From contig NZ_FXTC01000014.1 in the NCBI RefSeq assembly GCF_900182655.1, positions 58,676 to 122,675 of the forward strand: a stretch of 64,000 nt of DNA. Reading direction: 5' to 3'. The position numbers were made by a program, and so were the translations under genes. Shown one piece after another: positions 15,847 to 23,768 of this stretch (positions within the stretch are counted from its first letter, which is position 1; each line of letters opens with the position of its first letter). Source of the DNA: Chryseobacterium rhizoplanae (GTDB lineage: Bacteria > Bacteroidota > Bacteroidia > Flavobacteriales > Weeksellaceae). A model generated the notes under the pieces. That model had not been told where the DNA came from. It worked only from the letters and a program-made list of their open reading frames with translations, and did no database searches.

Positions 15847-18342
15847 ATGGAAAAGTTAAAAAACTATATCTACGGAGAATGGGTAGAAGGCACCGGAAAC
15901 GGAGTTCCTTTGTACAATGCCGTTACAGGAGAGCAGGTAGCTGTTTCCGATACAGAAGGGCTTAATTTTGAGCAGGCTCTTGACTATGGAAGAACAGTAG
16001 GATATAAAAACCTTTCTTCAATGACTTTCTACGACCGTGGAGAAATGTTGAAAAAAGTAGCACTTTACCTGCTGGAAAGAAAGAAAAAATATTACGACTT
16101 ATCATATAAAACAGGAGCTACCCGTGTAGATTCATGGGTGGATATTGAAGGAGGTTTCGGAACTTTCTTTACCTATTCCGGATTGGCAAAAAGAATGCTT
16201 CCCAATACTTCATTTTGGGTAGATGGAGATACTCAGAAGATTTCTGCTAACGGAACTTTCTTGGGAACTCATATTTTAACACCTAGTGAAGGGGTTTCTG
16301 TACAGATCAATGCCTATAACTTTCCGGTGTGGGGAATGCTGGAAAAGCTTTCTACTTCATTGTTAGCAGGTGTTCCTTCTATTGTGAAGCCATCTCCTTT
16401 CGGATCTTATCTTACCAATGCAGTATTTCAGGATATGATTGAAAGTGGAGTATTACCTGAAGGAGCTGTTCAGTTAGTTTGCGGAGAACCAGGAAATATT
16501 CTGGATTATGTACAGGATGGAGATTCTGTATTATTTACAGGTTCTGCCCATACAGGAAGAAAATTAAAATCCCTTCCTTCTATTGCAGGAAATGCAGTCC
16601 GTTTCAATATGGAAGCAGATTCCCTGAACTGTTCTATCCTCGGACTGGAAGCAAAACCGGGAACTCCGGAATTTGACTTATTCATCAAAGAAGTTCGTAA
16701 CGAAATGACCACAAAAGCAGGACAGAAATGTACAGCGATCAGAAGAATTATCGTTCCTGAGCACTTAATCGGTGATGTTCAGAATGCTTTGTCTAAAGCT
16801 TTGGATCAGACTAAAATAGGAAACCCATTAAGCAGAGAAACCAAAATGGGATCTTTGGTGGGGAGACAGCAGTACGAAGAAGTTCTGAGAAAAGTAAATA
16901 TCTTAAAATCAGAAACAGAACTTGTCTATGACGGAAAGCACGAGCTGGTAGATGCCGATTATGAAAATGGTGCATTTATGAGCCCGAAACTATTCCTGAA
17001 TGACAAGCCTTTTGAAAAAAATATCTCTCACGATGTAGAAGCTTTCGGGCCGGTATCTACATTGATGCCATATAAAGATGCTGAAGAAGCAGCTGCACTG
17101 GCAAAAAGAGGAAAAGGAAGTTTGGTAGGTTCAATCATTTCTCATGACGAGAATTTTATCGCAGAAACTTCATGGAAAATGGCTTCCCAGCACGGAAGAA
17201 TCTTTGTATTGAACAGAGATAACGCTAAAGAAAGTACGGGCCACGGTTCTCCACTTCCTACATTAATGCACGGAGGTCCTGGTAGAGCTGGAGGTGGTGA
17301 GGAAATGGGCGGACTAAGCGGTCTTCATTTCTTCTTACAGAAAACAGCCATTCAGGGATCACCGGATGTACTGAAAGCAATTACAAAGATCTACCAGCAG
17401 GGAGCGGAGAAAAAATTCTCAGACAAACATCCTTTCCAAAAGTATTTTGAAGAAGTTGAAGTAGGAGATTCTTTGGAAACCGCAGGAAGAACTGTTACCG
17501 ATGCAGATATTGTTAACTTTTCCAATGTTTCATGGGATCATTTCTATGCTCATACTGATGCAACAAGTTTATCAGGAACCATCTTTGATAAGACGGTAGC
17601 TCACGGCTATTTCATCCTTTCAGCAGCGGCAGGATTATTTGTTTCAGGTAAAAAAGGACCTGTTATTGCCAATTACGGATTAGAAGAATGTAGTTTCTTT
17701 AAACCTGTATATGCCGGAGATACGATCACTGTTTATTTAACAGCAAAAGAAAAAATCAACAGAGGAGTAAAAGGAAGAAATATTCCTTCAGGTGTTGTAA
17801 AATGGCTGGTTGAAGTGGTGAACCAAAGAGATGAGGTAGTTTGCGTGGCAACAATCTTAACATTGGTTGCAAAACAATCCCCTTTCATTGATCTGGATGT
17901 AAAAAATATTCAGAAAATGTTAAATGGATTAACAGAAAGTACGCCTGCGCTTTGGGGGAAAATGTCACCACAACAGATGATTGAGCATTTGGAGAAGGCT
18001 CTTCTGGTAAGCTTTGGTGAACCTGAAGCAGAAAAATGTTTCACTCCAGAGGAAAATCTTGAAAAATGGCAGGATTCTCTTTACAATCACAGAGCAATGC
18101 CAAAAGAATTTACGGCTCCATTCCTTCCTCAGGATGGCTCACTTCCGGAACCAACACACAGAAATCTGGAAGCGGCAAAACAATCATTCATGGATAACCT
18201 GAAGAAATTTGTGGTCTATTATAAAGAAAATCCACAGGCGGAACACATGAATTATGTATTCGGAAAACTGAATAAAGAAATGTGGGAACTAATGCACAAA
18301 AAACATTTTACCCACCACTTCCAGCAGTTTGGATTGATTTAA
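15847..18342 (+). CDS. paaZ: Bifunctional ring-opening enzyme PaaZ with an added C-terminal domain
   Basis: Opens oxepin-CoA and oxidises the resulting aldehyde. Residues 1-520 are an aldehyde dehydrogenase (catalytic cysteine in KAGQKCTAIRRI; FTGSAHTGRKL). Residues about 535-680 are a MaoC-type (R)-hydratase (VEVGDSLETAGRTVTDADIV; AHGYFILSAAAGLF). E. coli PaaZ ends near residue 681. Here about 150 more residues follow, from LWGKMSPQQMIEHLEKAL to NKEMWELMHKKHFTHHFQQF, resembling the DUF1569/DinB-like family with its conserved histidines. The gene closes the paa cluster; a terminator hairpin lies at 18362-18392. Confidence 0.93.
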   Translation: MEKLKNYIYGEWVEGTGNGVPLYNAVTGEQVAVSDTEGLNFEQALDYGRTVGYKNLSSMTFYDRGEMLKKVALYLLERKKKYYDLSYKTGATRVDSWVDIEGGFGTFFTYSGLAKRMLPNTSFWVDGDTQKISANGTFLGTHILTPSEGVSVQINAYNFPVWGMLEKLSTSLLAGVPSIVKPSPFGSYLTNAVFQDMIESGVLPEGAVQLVCGEPGNILDYVQDGDSVLFTGSAHTGRKLKSLPSIAGNAVRFNMEADSLNCSILGLEAKPGTPEFDLFIKEVRNEMTTKAGQKCTAIRRIIVPEHLIGDVQNALSKALDQTKIGNPLSRETKMGSLVGRQQYEEVLRKVNILKSETELVYDGKHELVDADYENGAFMSPKLFLNDKPFEKNISHDVEAFGPVSTLMPYKDAEEAAALAKRGKGSLVGSIISHDENFIAETSWKMASQHGRIFVLNRDNAKESTGHGSPLPTLMHGGPGRAGGGEEMGGLSGLHFFLQKTAIQGSPDVLKAITKIYQQGAEKKFSDKHPFQKYFEEVEVGDSLETAGRTVTDADIVNFSNVSWDHFYAHTDATSLSGTIFDKTVAHGYFILSAAAGLFVSGKKGPVIANYGLEECSFFKPVYAGDTITVYLTAKEKINRGVKGRNIPSGVVKWLVEVVNQRDEVVCVATILTLVAKQSPFIDLDVKNIQKMLNGLTESTPALWGKMSPQQMIEHLEKALLVSFGEPEAEKCFTPEENLEKWQDSLYNHRAMPKEFTAPFLPQDGSLPEPTHRNLEAAKQSFMDNLKKFVVYYKENPQAEHMNYVFGKLNKEMWELMHKKHFTHHFQQFGLI

Positions 18343-18361
18343 TCCAGGAAAATATAAATTT

Positions 18362-18392
18362 AAAATCCCTTTCAGTAATTGGAAGGGATTTT
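18362..18392 (+). terminator. Terminator after paaZ
   Basis: AAAATCCCTT and AAGGGATTTT form a stem around a short loop, followed by TTTT. It begins 20 bp after the paaZ stop. Confidence 0.75.
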
Positions 18393-18471
18393 TTGATGGA
18401 CAAGGAAAAAGGGTAACAATTGTTGTTTCAGGAATATTTTATATTTTCAAAGTTTAAAAAATACAAATGAA

Positions 18472-19089
18472 ATGGCAGATATTAGAACTACTCCAATTGA
18501 AGCAGACTGTTTTTACCATATTTATAATCGTGGGATTAATGGAGAACCTATTTTCAAATCTGAGCGGAACTATGAGTTCTTTCTCGATAAAATCTCCGAA
18601 TTTCTTATTCCTGTTTGTGATGTGTATGCCTATTGCCTTATGTCTAATCATTTTCATCTTTTAGTTAAGATTAAATCTGATCCTGAATTGAGTAGCCTTG
18701 TCAAGGTTCAAAACCTTGACAAGGCTACTCAAACGGGTCTTAATTCTCCTCAGAATATTTTTTCAAAACAATTTGCTCGAATTTTCAATTCTTATTCCCA
18801 GGCTTTTAATAAAGAGAACAAAAGATATGGTGCTCTTATTGAGTCTCCATTTAAAAGAAAATTGATTACGTCAGATAAATATTTAATTAACATAATAATT
18901 TATATTCACCAAAATCCGCAAAATCATTCTATTGCTCAGTTTTCAAAATATAATTTCTCCTCTTATCAATCTATTTTGAGCAAGTCAAAAACGTTATTAA
19001 AAAGAGATGAAGTTCTTGAATTATTTGATAACAGGGAAAATTTTGTATTATCACATCAAAAGACAATTGATTTTGATGGTGAATTTTAA
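18472..19089 (+). CDS. REP-associated tyrosine transposase (RAYT), copy 2, with palindrome inside the gene
   Basis: A 205-residue Y1/RAYT protein: DCFYHIYNRGINGEPIF, HUH motif NHFHLL (His60, His62) and IIIYIHQNPQNHSIA with the catalytic tyrosine. Between the HUH motif and the following helix it is 15 residues longer than copy 1 by hand alignment. That excess equals residues 73-87, which are encoded exactly by a perfect 45-bp palindrome (18688-18732). The reading frame stays open, so the protein may still work. A related palindrome lies just after the stop (19102-19140). Confidence 0.9.
   Translation: MADIRTTPIEADCFYHIYNRGINGEPIFKSERNYEFFLDKISEFLIPVCDVYAYCLMSNHFHLLVKIKSDPELSSLVKVQNLDKATQTGLNSPQNIFSKQFARIFNSYSQAFNKENKRYGALIESPFKRKLITSDKYLINIIIYIHQNPQNHSIAQFSKYNFSSYQSILSKSKTLLKRDEVLELFDNRENFVLSHQKTIDFDGEF
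18688..18732. repeat. Perfect 45-bp palindrome inside the RAYT 2 coding sequence
   Basis: Two perfect 21-bp arms around CAA, with inner core CCTTGTCAAGG. It is exactly 15 codons long and in frame. The same core, in a less perfect form, occurs at 19102-19140, so this is likely the REP element of the RAYT. Confidence 0.85.
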
Positions 19090-19101
19090 TAACCTTTGTT
19101 G

Positions 19102-19140
19102 ATTATCCTTGTCAAAGTCTTAAACCCTGACAAGGGTAAT
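19102..19140. repeat. REP-like palindrome downstream of RAYT 2
   Basis: ATTATCCTTGTCA and TGACAAGGGTAAT are complementary at 12 of 13 positions around a 13-bp centre. The CCTTGTCA/TGACAAGG core matches the palindrome inside the RAYT gene. Confidence 0.7.
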
Positions 19141-19173
19141 GATGAAAAAATGATTAACTTTAATAGGCGAAAT

Positions 19174-19197
19174 CCGAAAAGCATATAGAGTAGGAAA
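19174..19197 (+). promoter_or_regulatory. Conserved upstream block of the leader-peptide gene at 19218
   Basis: This 24-bp block begins CCGAAAAGC and ends TAGAGTAGGAAA. It is identical at 23 of 24 positions to the block before the peptide gene at 42136, and both stand exactly 20 bp before the ATG. Similarity extends weakly upstream (TAACTTTAATAG against TAAACCTATAG); TAACTTTA at 19155-19162 could be the -7 box, placing the block in the 5' untranslated leader. Confidence 0.8.
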
Positions 19198-19217
19198 GAA
19201 TATCAAAACTGATTACT

Positions 19218-19379
19218 ATGAAAAACTTAAAAAAACTTTCAAGACACGAGTTGAGATCTCTTAAAGGAGCCGGGCCAAACTGGTCTTGTGTCCTTAATCC
19301 TTGTCCTCCCGGAAGCTGTTGTCTCCCTGGAAGATGGCCTGATATTGCAAGAGCATGTTATATATGTGCCGATTCTTAG
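19218..19379 (+). CDS. Cysteine-rich peptide with double-glycine-type leader (orphan copy)
   Basis: A 53-residue peptide starting MKNLKKLSRHELRSLKGAG, a leader of the type cut by C39 peptidases, here with Gly-Ala rather than Gly-Gly at the likely cut site. The core after residue 18-19 has six cysteines (WSC, NPC, SCC, RAC, YIC) and a CPPG turn, suggesting three disulfides. No exporter lies beside it; the matching C39 exporter and a second peptide with the same leader start and upstream block lie at 40598-46095. It sits between RAYT 2 with its REP and a terminator at 19405-19435. The mature activity (bacteriocin, signal or other) is unknown. Confidence 0.85.
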   Translation: MKNLKKLSRHELRSLKGAGPNWSCVLNPCPPGSCCLPGRWPDIARACYICADS

Positions 19380-19404
19380 ATTTTTTTAACTTAAAACAAT
19401 ACAT

Positions 19405-19435
19405 AAAGCTGCATTTCCCTGTGATTTGTAGCTTT
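19405..19435 (+). terminator. Terminator after the orphan leader-peptide gene
   Basis: AAAGCT and AGCTTT pair around a 19-bp loop with weak inner pairing, followed by GTTTTTATAATCTTTT. The stem is short, so confidence is moderate. Confidence 0.45.
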
Positions 19436-19531
19436 GTTTTTATAATCTTTTGTTAAAAATATAGTCTTATTTGATGTCTTTGGATTTATTCATTATTTTC
19501 AATCTTAAAATTAATTCAAAAATAAAATACT

Positions 19532-20308
19532 ATGAGCCAAAGCTGGATGCAAAAATGGGAAGAAGTGAAAAATATTTTGATTTGCCCTACAGATCTGGAA
19601 GAGTATTTTACTTCTGATGAAATTCTGGGACAGAAAATGGATACAATGGAAATAGGAAATGTTTCTCTTCCTTCAGGAAAAGTGGTGGTAAGAGATCCGT
19701 TGGTTTCTTTAAATGCCAATCAATCACCTTATTTTATTCAGGCTCCGAAAGGAAATTTTCCTGTGACCATTGCTGTGGTAAAATCTGAAGATTGGGGAGA
19801 CAGATATGCTGTTGTAAAAGTTGAATTTACCAAAGAAAAACCTGTTGTTTACAGAGAAGCATTAGTTGGGATTGAAGAATTGGAGGACGTAGCTGAAGAT
19901 GATTATTTTGGTTTCGCCGTGGATGCTGGTTTAGGATGTATTACTGATAAAGAAGTACTTCCTTTTGTAGATCAATTTGTAGATGGAATGGCTGTTGACA
20001 ATGTTTATGATGATTATTTCGCTGAAATTTTCTCACAAAGCTATAAAGACCGTCCCAATAATCAGAGGGAAGCGGGTGATTGGATCAATTGGACGGTTCC
20101 TGGTACCAGCTACCAGATTCCAATGTTTGCAAGTGGTTTTGGTGATGGTACTTATCCTGTTTACTTCGCGTATGATGCTAACGAAGAAATCTGTGGTTTA
20201 TACATTCAATTCATCGATATTGAATTGGCTTTAAGTGACGAAGATGAGGACGAAGACGAGGGTGGTGATGACGATCAACCTGAAAATTTTGTTTTTCTTA
20301 AAAATTAA
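19532..20308 (+). CDS. DUF4241-like protein with acidic tail
   Basis: A 258-residue cytosolic protein resembling DUF4241: VSLPSGKVVVRDPLVSLN near residue 48, DYFGFAVDAGLGCITD near 124, and GDGTYPVYFAYDANEEICGL near 205 are the usual conserved parts. The C-terminus has a strongly acidic run (SDEDEDEDEGGDDD). Some DUF4241 proteins occur in polymorphic-toxin immunity settings, but no toxin gene is near. The next gene starts two bases after its stop, so they are co-translated. The family name is from memory. Confidence 0.8.
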   Translation: MSQSWMQKWEEVKNILICPTDLEEYFTSDEILGQKMDTMEIGNVSLPSGKVVVRDPLVSLNANQSPYFIQAPKGNFPVTIAVVKSEDWGDRYAVVKVEFTKEKPVVYREALVGIEELEDVAEDDYFGFAVDAGLGCITDKEVLPFVDQFVDGMAVDNVYDDYFAEIFSQSYKDRPNNQREAGDWINWTVPGTSYQIPMFASGFGDGTYPVYFAYDANEEICGLYIQFIDIELALSDEDEDEDEGGDDDQPENFVFLKN

Positions 20309-20310
20309 GT

Positions 20311-21006
20311 ATGAATACAACTTTTGCAGATCATGTCATTGAGTTCAATAAAAACCTTAACTATACAGGAAAACTTCCTGAAGGTTTTGAAGTTCTGAAC
20401 CCTTACCTGGATAATCCCGAAACATTGACGGTCATGCAGAAGTTTTATCATAAATATTATAATGATTCAGCCCAGAGAAAATTCATCATTGGAATCAACC
20501 CTAGCCGTCATGGAGCAGGGGTTACAGGCGTTCCGTTTACCGATACAAAAAGACTTGAAAGCATTTGTGGTATAAAAATGGAATCTGCCCGTACTCATGA
20601 AGTTTCTTCCGTTTTTATGTATGATATGATTGAAGAATATGGCGGTTCAGATCTTTTCTACAAAGACATTTACATCAATTCTCCATTTCCGCTGGCTATT
20701 GTGAGAAAAACAAAAAACGGATGGCTTAATGCCAATTACTATGATGATAAAAAGTTGTTTGAAGCAGTAAAAGACTTTATGATCGAATCTCTGCAGAAAC
20801 ATATCAGCCTCAATCTCGATACATCAGAGGTTTTTGTTTTAGGTAAAAAAAATGCTGACTTTATTTTAAAACTAAATAAAGAAGCAAAGCTGTTTGATAC
20901 CATGACTGTCCTGGAACATCCCAGATACATTCAGCAATACAAATCAAAAGAAAAACAGCTGTATATAGACAAATATATTCTGGCATTGAAAAAACAAAAC
21001 CCTTAA
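20311..21006 (+). CDS. SMUG2-like uracil-DNA glycosylase family protein (DUF4918)
   Basis: A 231-residue protein of the uracil-DNA glycosylase superfamily. The motif IIGINPSRHGAGVTGVPFTD (residues about 58-77) is the active-site loop of SMUG2/DUF4918 proteins, and the histidine loop LEHPRYIQQY lies near residue 201. It would remove damaged or deaminated bases in base-excision repair. It is co-translated with the DUF4241 gene. Its stop codon lies inside the stem of the terminator at 20996-21024. Confidence 0.85.
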   Translation: MNTTFADHVIEFNKNLNYTGKLPEGFEVLNPYLDNPETLTVMQKFYHKYYNDSAQRKFIIGINPSRHGAGVTGVPFTDTKRLESICGIKMESARTHEVSSVFMYDMIEEYGGSDLFYKDIYINSPFPLAIVRKTKNGWLNANYYDDKKLFEAVKDFMIESLQKHISLNLDTSEVFVLGKKNADFILKLNKEAKLFDTMTVLEHPRYIQQYKSKEKQLYIDKYILALKKQNP

Positions 21007-21024
21007 TAAAACATTAAGGGTTTT
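20996..21024 (+). terminator. Terminator overlapping the end of the glycosylase gene
   Basis: AAAACCCTTAAT and ATTAAGGGTTTT form a perfect 12-bp stem around AAAAC. The stop codon TAA (21004-21006) is part of the stem. It may work in both directions, but the gene on the other strand ends at 21082. Confidence 0.85.
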
Positions 21025-21081
21025 GTCATTCATGAATTAGAATCTTTATGGGATATAGAACTTTTATAAAATTTCCTGAAA

Positions 21082-21903
21082 TTAGTTTTTAATTACTTTC
21101 GTTGATTCTGTTGCTGTTTTGATAATATAAACTCCTTTCGGAAGGTCTGAAATATTGATTTCATTATTTCCTCTCTGGGTTTGTATTGTTTTCAGCGTCT
21201 TACCATCCAGGCTGTAGATTTTAGCTTCACTGGCTTTTTCCGTTGTGATAGAAATAGGTCCGTTGGTTGGGTTAGGATAAACAGTCAGGTCTTTTTTAAT
21301 GCTTTTAGTTTCAGAAGTACCCAATACCAGATTGCTGTCTTTTACCCAGGTGAAAGCATCCAGGCCAACATATCTGAATGCTCCGCCAACTGTTAGTTGT
21401 AGTTCATCAATCACAATGTTGGAATAATTTTGACCATTTAAGTTGGTGAGATCAATCAGGGTATATCCGTTTGTACTTCCTAAGCTTGTTGCGAAGCCTG
21501 TAGTTTTTGTTTGGGTAAATTTTGTTACTCCGCTTAATTTTCCTGTTACAGTAAGTGTTCCTGCTACATTGAGATCTAGATTTAGTGCTGAAAGATACAT
21601 CCAGAATCTGTTTACCTTAAATAAATTTGAAGTGGTTTTAATACTGAATGATGGCGGAAATTGAGTGTCATTGGAATTGTCAATGTATCTGTTATCATTC
21701 GCTGTTCCGCTCCATCCTGTTCCCGGAAAATTCCCCTGGATGTCAAAAACACTTACATGTGAAATGATATTGAAAATGACTCCATTGTCGGTGAAGCTTG
21801 TACTTCCGTGTGATTCCGTTTCAAATTGTTCTGTACTGGTCTGCCCGAATGAGAAAATTGAAATGAGCAGACTACAAATTGTTAAAAAAGTAGTGCTTTT
21901 CAT
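21082..21903 (-). CDS. Secreted protein with T9SS type A sorting domain
   Basis: A 273-residue protein with a signal peptide (MKSTTFLTICSLLISIFSFG) and a C-terminal type IX sorting tail (VYPNPTNGPISITTEKASEA and KGVYIIKTATESTKVIKN). The middle is beta-rich with SNIVIDELQLTVGG and FRYVGLDAFTWVKD, like the sandwich domains on many T9SS surface proteins. It should be exported by the T9SS whose pore protein SprA is encoded at 55578. The function of the middle domain is not recognisable. The next minus-strand gene upstream encodes a tail-collar protein. Confidence 0.88.
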   Translation of the reverse strand: MKSTTFLTICSLLISIFSFGQTSTEQFETESHGSTSFTDNGVIFNIISHVSVFDIQGNFPGTGWSGTANDNRYIDNSNDTQFPPSFSIKTTSNLFKVNRFWMYLSALNLDLNVAGTLTVTGKLSGVTKFTQTKTTGFATSLGSTNGYTLIDLTNLNGQNYSNIVIDELQLTVGGAFRYVGLDAFTWVKDSNLVLGTSETKSIKKDLTVYPNPTNGPISITTEKASEAKIYSLDGKTLKTIQTQRGNNEINISDLPKGVYIIKTATESTKVIKN

Positions 21904-21938
21904 GATTTTTTTGTTTTAAATATTAGGTATTATGAATA

Positions 21939-22490
21939 TTAATCTCTTGGAGGATAAATGCCTTCAACACAGATGATATAATTTAAACCCAGATAAGGAG
22001 GCATATTATTCACTGGTACATTTTGTCCTACAAAAGAAATGCTTTGTCCGTTAATTACGGTGTCAGGATTAGAATCATTTATAAAGCTGGACACCACGTT
22101 GAAATCTCTTCCTACCTGTGTTCCCGAGATGGCAATAGATGATGTTGCAGTAGGGGTTGATGAGTTGGCGTTTTTATTAGCAACTTTCAATTGAAATCCA
22201 CCTCCGATGCTTGGAAGATTTGAAGTTAAAAGAGTATTCTGTGTAGTACCGGATACCACTCCCAAAGGATAAAACTGGTTGGCATTTACATTTCCTGCTC
22301 CCAAAGCCATACGTCCTTTTAAATTAGGCAGCGCAAAAGTAGTGATACCATCTCCTCCGTAAGTTGTTCCTAAAATAGAGAATAAGGCCGAATTTCTTGA
22401 AATGCTTATTAAACTTCCGTCGCAAAACATCCAGCCTTTAGGCGCGAAATTTTCTGCAAATAACTTTACAATTCCAATGTACTCTTCCAT
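21939..22490 (-). CDS. Phage tail collar (MdpB-like) domain protein
   Basis: A 183-residue protein of the tail-collar type often annotated microcystin-dependent protein. It begins MEEYIGIVKLFAENFAPKGW with MFCDGSLISIS, then GTTYGGDGITTFALPNLKGR (about residues 42-61), and ends with NNMPPYLGLNYIICVEGIYPP, all classic for the family. No signal peptide is visible and no other phage gene is nearby, so it is probably a stand-alone protein. It could belong to a contractile injection apparatus elsewhere, but nothing here shows that. It is 35 bp upstream of the T9SS gene on the same strand. Confidence 0.88.
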   Translation of the reverse strand: MEEYIGIVKLFAENFAPKGWMFCDGSLISISRNSALFSILGTTYGGDGITTFALPNLKGRMALGAGNVNANQFYPLGVVSGTTQNTLLTSNLPSIGGGFQLKVANKNANSSTPTATSSIAISGTQVGRDFNVVSSFINDSNPDTVINGQSISFVGQNVPVNNMPPYLGLNYIICVEGIYPPRD

Positions 22491-22715
22491 GGTAATGATT
22501 TTTTAGTTTTAAATTCTCTTACTCTTTTAAGGGCTTTTCAGATTCCGCCTTTGGTTATTATTTCTAAGCCAAAGGAACAACTATTAAGAAATGAGTACTA
22601 GAGTAGAAAATACCAAATTAAAGATTCCGTATTTCTACGTATAGGGAATCTTGTAAAAGGTACATCTATAATGGAAATTATTATCTTTAAGTTTCTCTGA
22701 AAGAGCCGTATTTCG

Positions 22716-22723
22716 TATTTTTG
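22716..22723 (+). promoter_or_regulatory. -7 box for the enoyl-CoA hydratase-like gene
   Basis: TATTTTTG fits the TAnnTTTG consensus and lies 22 bp before the ATG at 22746; no strong TTG -33 box is visible. Confidence 0.45.
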
Positions 22724-22745
22724 TAAGAATCCAATAAAAATAAAA

Positions 22746-23510
22746 ATGAGCGAATTTGTAGCATCAGAAATTAAAAATAATATTGCCGAGATCAGTTTCG
22801 GAACACCCAAAAGTAACTCTCTTCCGGGAGCAATTTTAGAAAAACTGGCAGCAACCATTCTCGAAGAGGGTGCAAAAGATGAGGTTAAGGCTATTTTAGT
22901 AAAAAGTGCAGGGGAAAAAGCTTTCTGCGCAGGCGCAAGTTTTGATGAGCTCTTAGCGATTGAAGAACTGGAAGCTTCCACGCAATTCTTTGGTGGTTTT
23001 GCAAAAGTATTGAATGCTATGAGAAACTGTGGAAAGATCGTAGTGGTAAGAGTTCAGGGAAAAACAACCGGTGGGGGGGTTGGAATTGCCTGTGGAGCAG
23101 ATTATTGTTTTGCAACAAAAGATTCAGCTTTAGCACTTACTGAGATCAATCTTGGAATAGGACCTTTTGTAATAGGACCTTATGTAGAAAGAAAAATAGG
23201 GAAATCACAATTCTCAGCGATGGCAATTGATGCAGATTTCAGGTCTGCTGAATGGGCTGAACAGCACAATATTTACCATTCTGTATCAGCTTCTATTGAG
23301 GAGATGGATGAGAAGTTGGAGTCCTTTTTACAGACTTTGGCGTCAAGAAGCAATGATGCATTAGCATTAATTAAAAAAGTTTCTTGGGAAGGTACAGACC
23401 ATTTCAATGAACTGATGCCTGCAAGAATTCATATGAGTGCAAGTCTGATTCTGGAAGATTCTGCGAAGAAAAATATTGAGTCTATTAAAGAAAAGTTGAG
23501 AGCGAAATAA
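22746..23510 (+). CDS. Enoyl-CoA hydratase/isomerase family protein
   Basis: A 254-residue crotonase-fold protein. The oxyanion-hole segment AGEKAFCAGASFDELL and the second GKTTGGGVGIACGADYC are clear. The usual first catalytic glutamate (GGGCEL in hydratases) is replaced by glycine (GGGVGI), while the second (LTEINLGIGP) is kept. It may supply the PaaF-type hydratase step missing from the paa cluster 4 kb upstream, or serve amino-acid or fatty-acid breakdown. It has its own -7 box and a terminator at 23555-23588. Confidence 0.85.
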   Translation: MSEFVASEIKNNIAEISFGTPKSNSLPGAILEKLAATILEEGAKDEVKAILVKSAGEKAFCAGASFDELLAIEELEASTQFFGGFAKVLNAMRNCGKIVVVRVQGKTTGGGVGIACGADYCFATKDSALALTEINLGIGPFVIGPYVERKIGKSQFSAMAIDADFRSAEWAEQHNIYHSVSASIEEMDEKLESFLQTLASRSNDALALIKKVSWEGTDHFNELMPARIHMSASLILEDSAKKNIESIKEKLRAK

Positions 23511-23554
23511 TTTTTTCTTTATTAAAAAAATAATAGGATTTTAATCTAAATATG

Positions 23555-23588
23555 AACCGGAAAAACATTTGTTTCTCCGGTTTTTTAT
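23555..23588 (+). terminator. Terminator after the hydratase-like gene
   Basis: AACCGG and CCGGTT pair, extended by A-rich and T-rich flanks, followed by TTTTTT. Confidence 0.75.
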
Positions 23589-23708
23589 GTCTTAATGTTC
23601 AATACAGATTTACGCTGGAAATTCCTGATTCCAAGAACGGAGATCAATGCCAATCCATTGATTGTTCAGAATCCGTTATAAAAAAACAAATTTTAATATA
23701 TCTTTGAG

Positions 23709-23740
23709 AACCTCGCTTTTAGCGGGGTTTTCTTTTTCCT
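23709..23740 (+). terminator. GC-rich hairpin with U-tract
   Basis: CCTCGC and GCGGGG pair (one G-T) around TTTTA and are followed by TTTTCTTTTT. A perfect -7 box TATCTTTG (23699-23706) lies just before it, without a -33 box. It may be a terminator for read-through or a remnant. Confidence 0.5.
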
Positions 23741-23768
23741 AAACAGGAAATCACTTGTTGCAAGATAA

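Noticed and set aside
21939..22490. Prophage remnant
   Set aside because: Only one tail-collar domain protein is present, with no integrase, capsid or other phage genes nearby; such proteins often stand alone.
23699..23740. Small RNA gene from -7 box plus terminator
   Set aside because: There is no -33 box and the RNA would be little more than the terminator hairpin itself.
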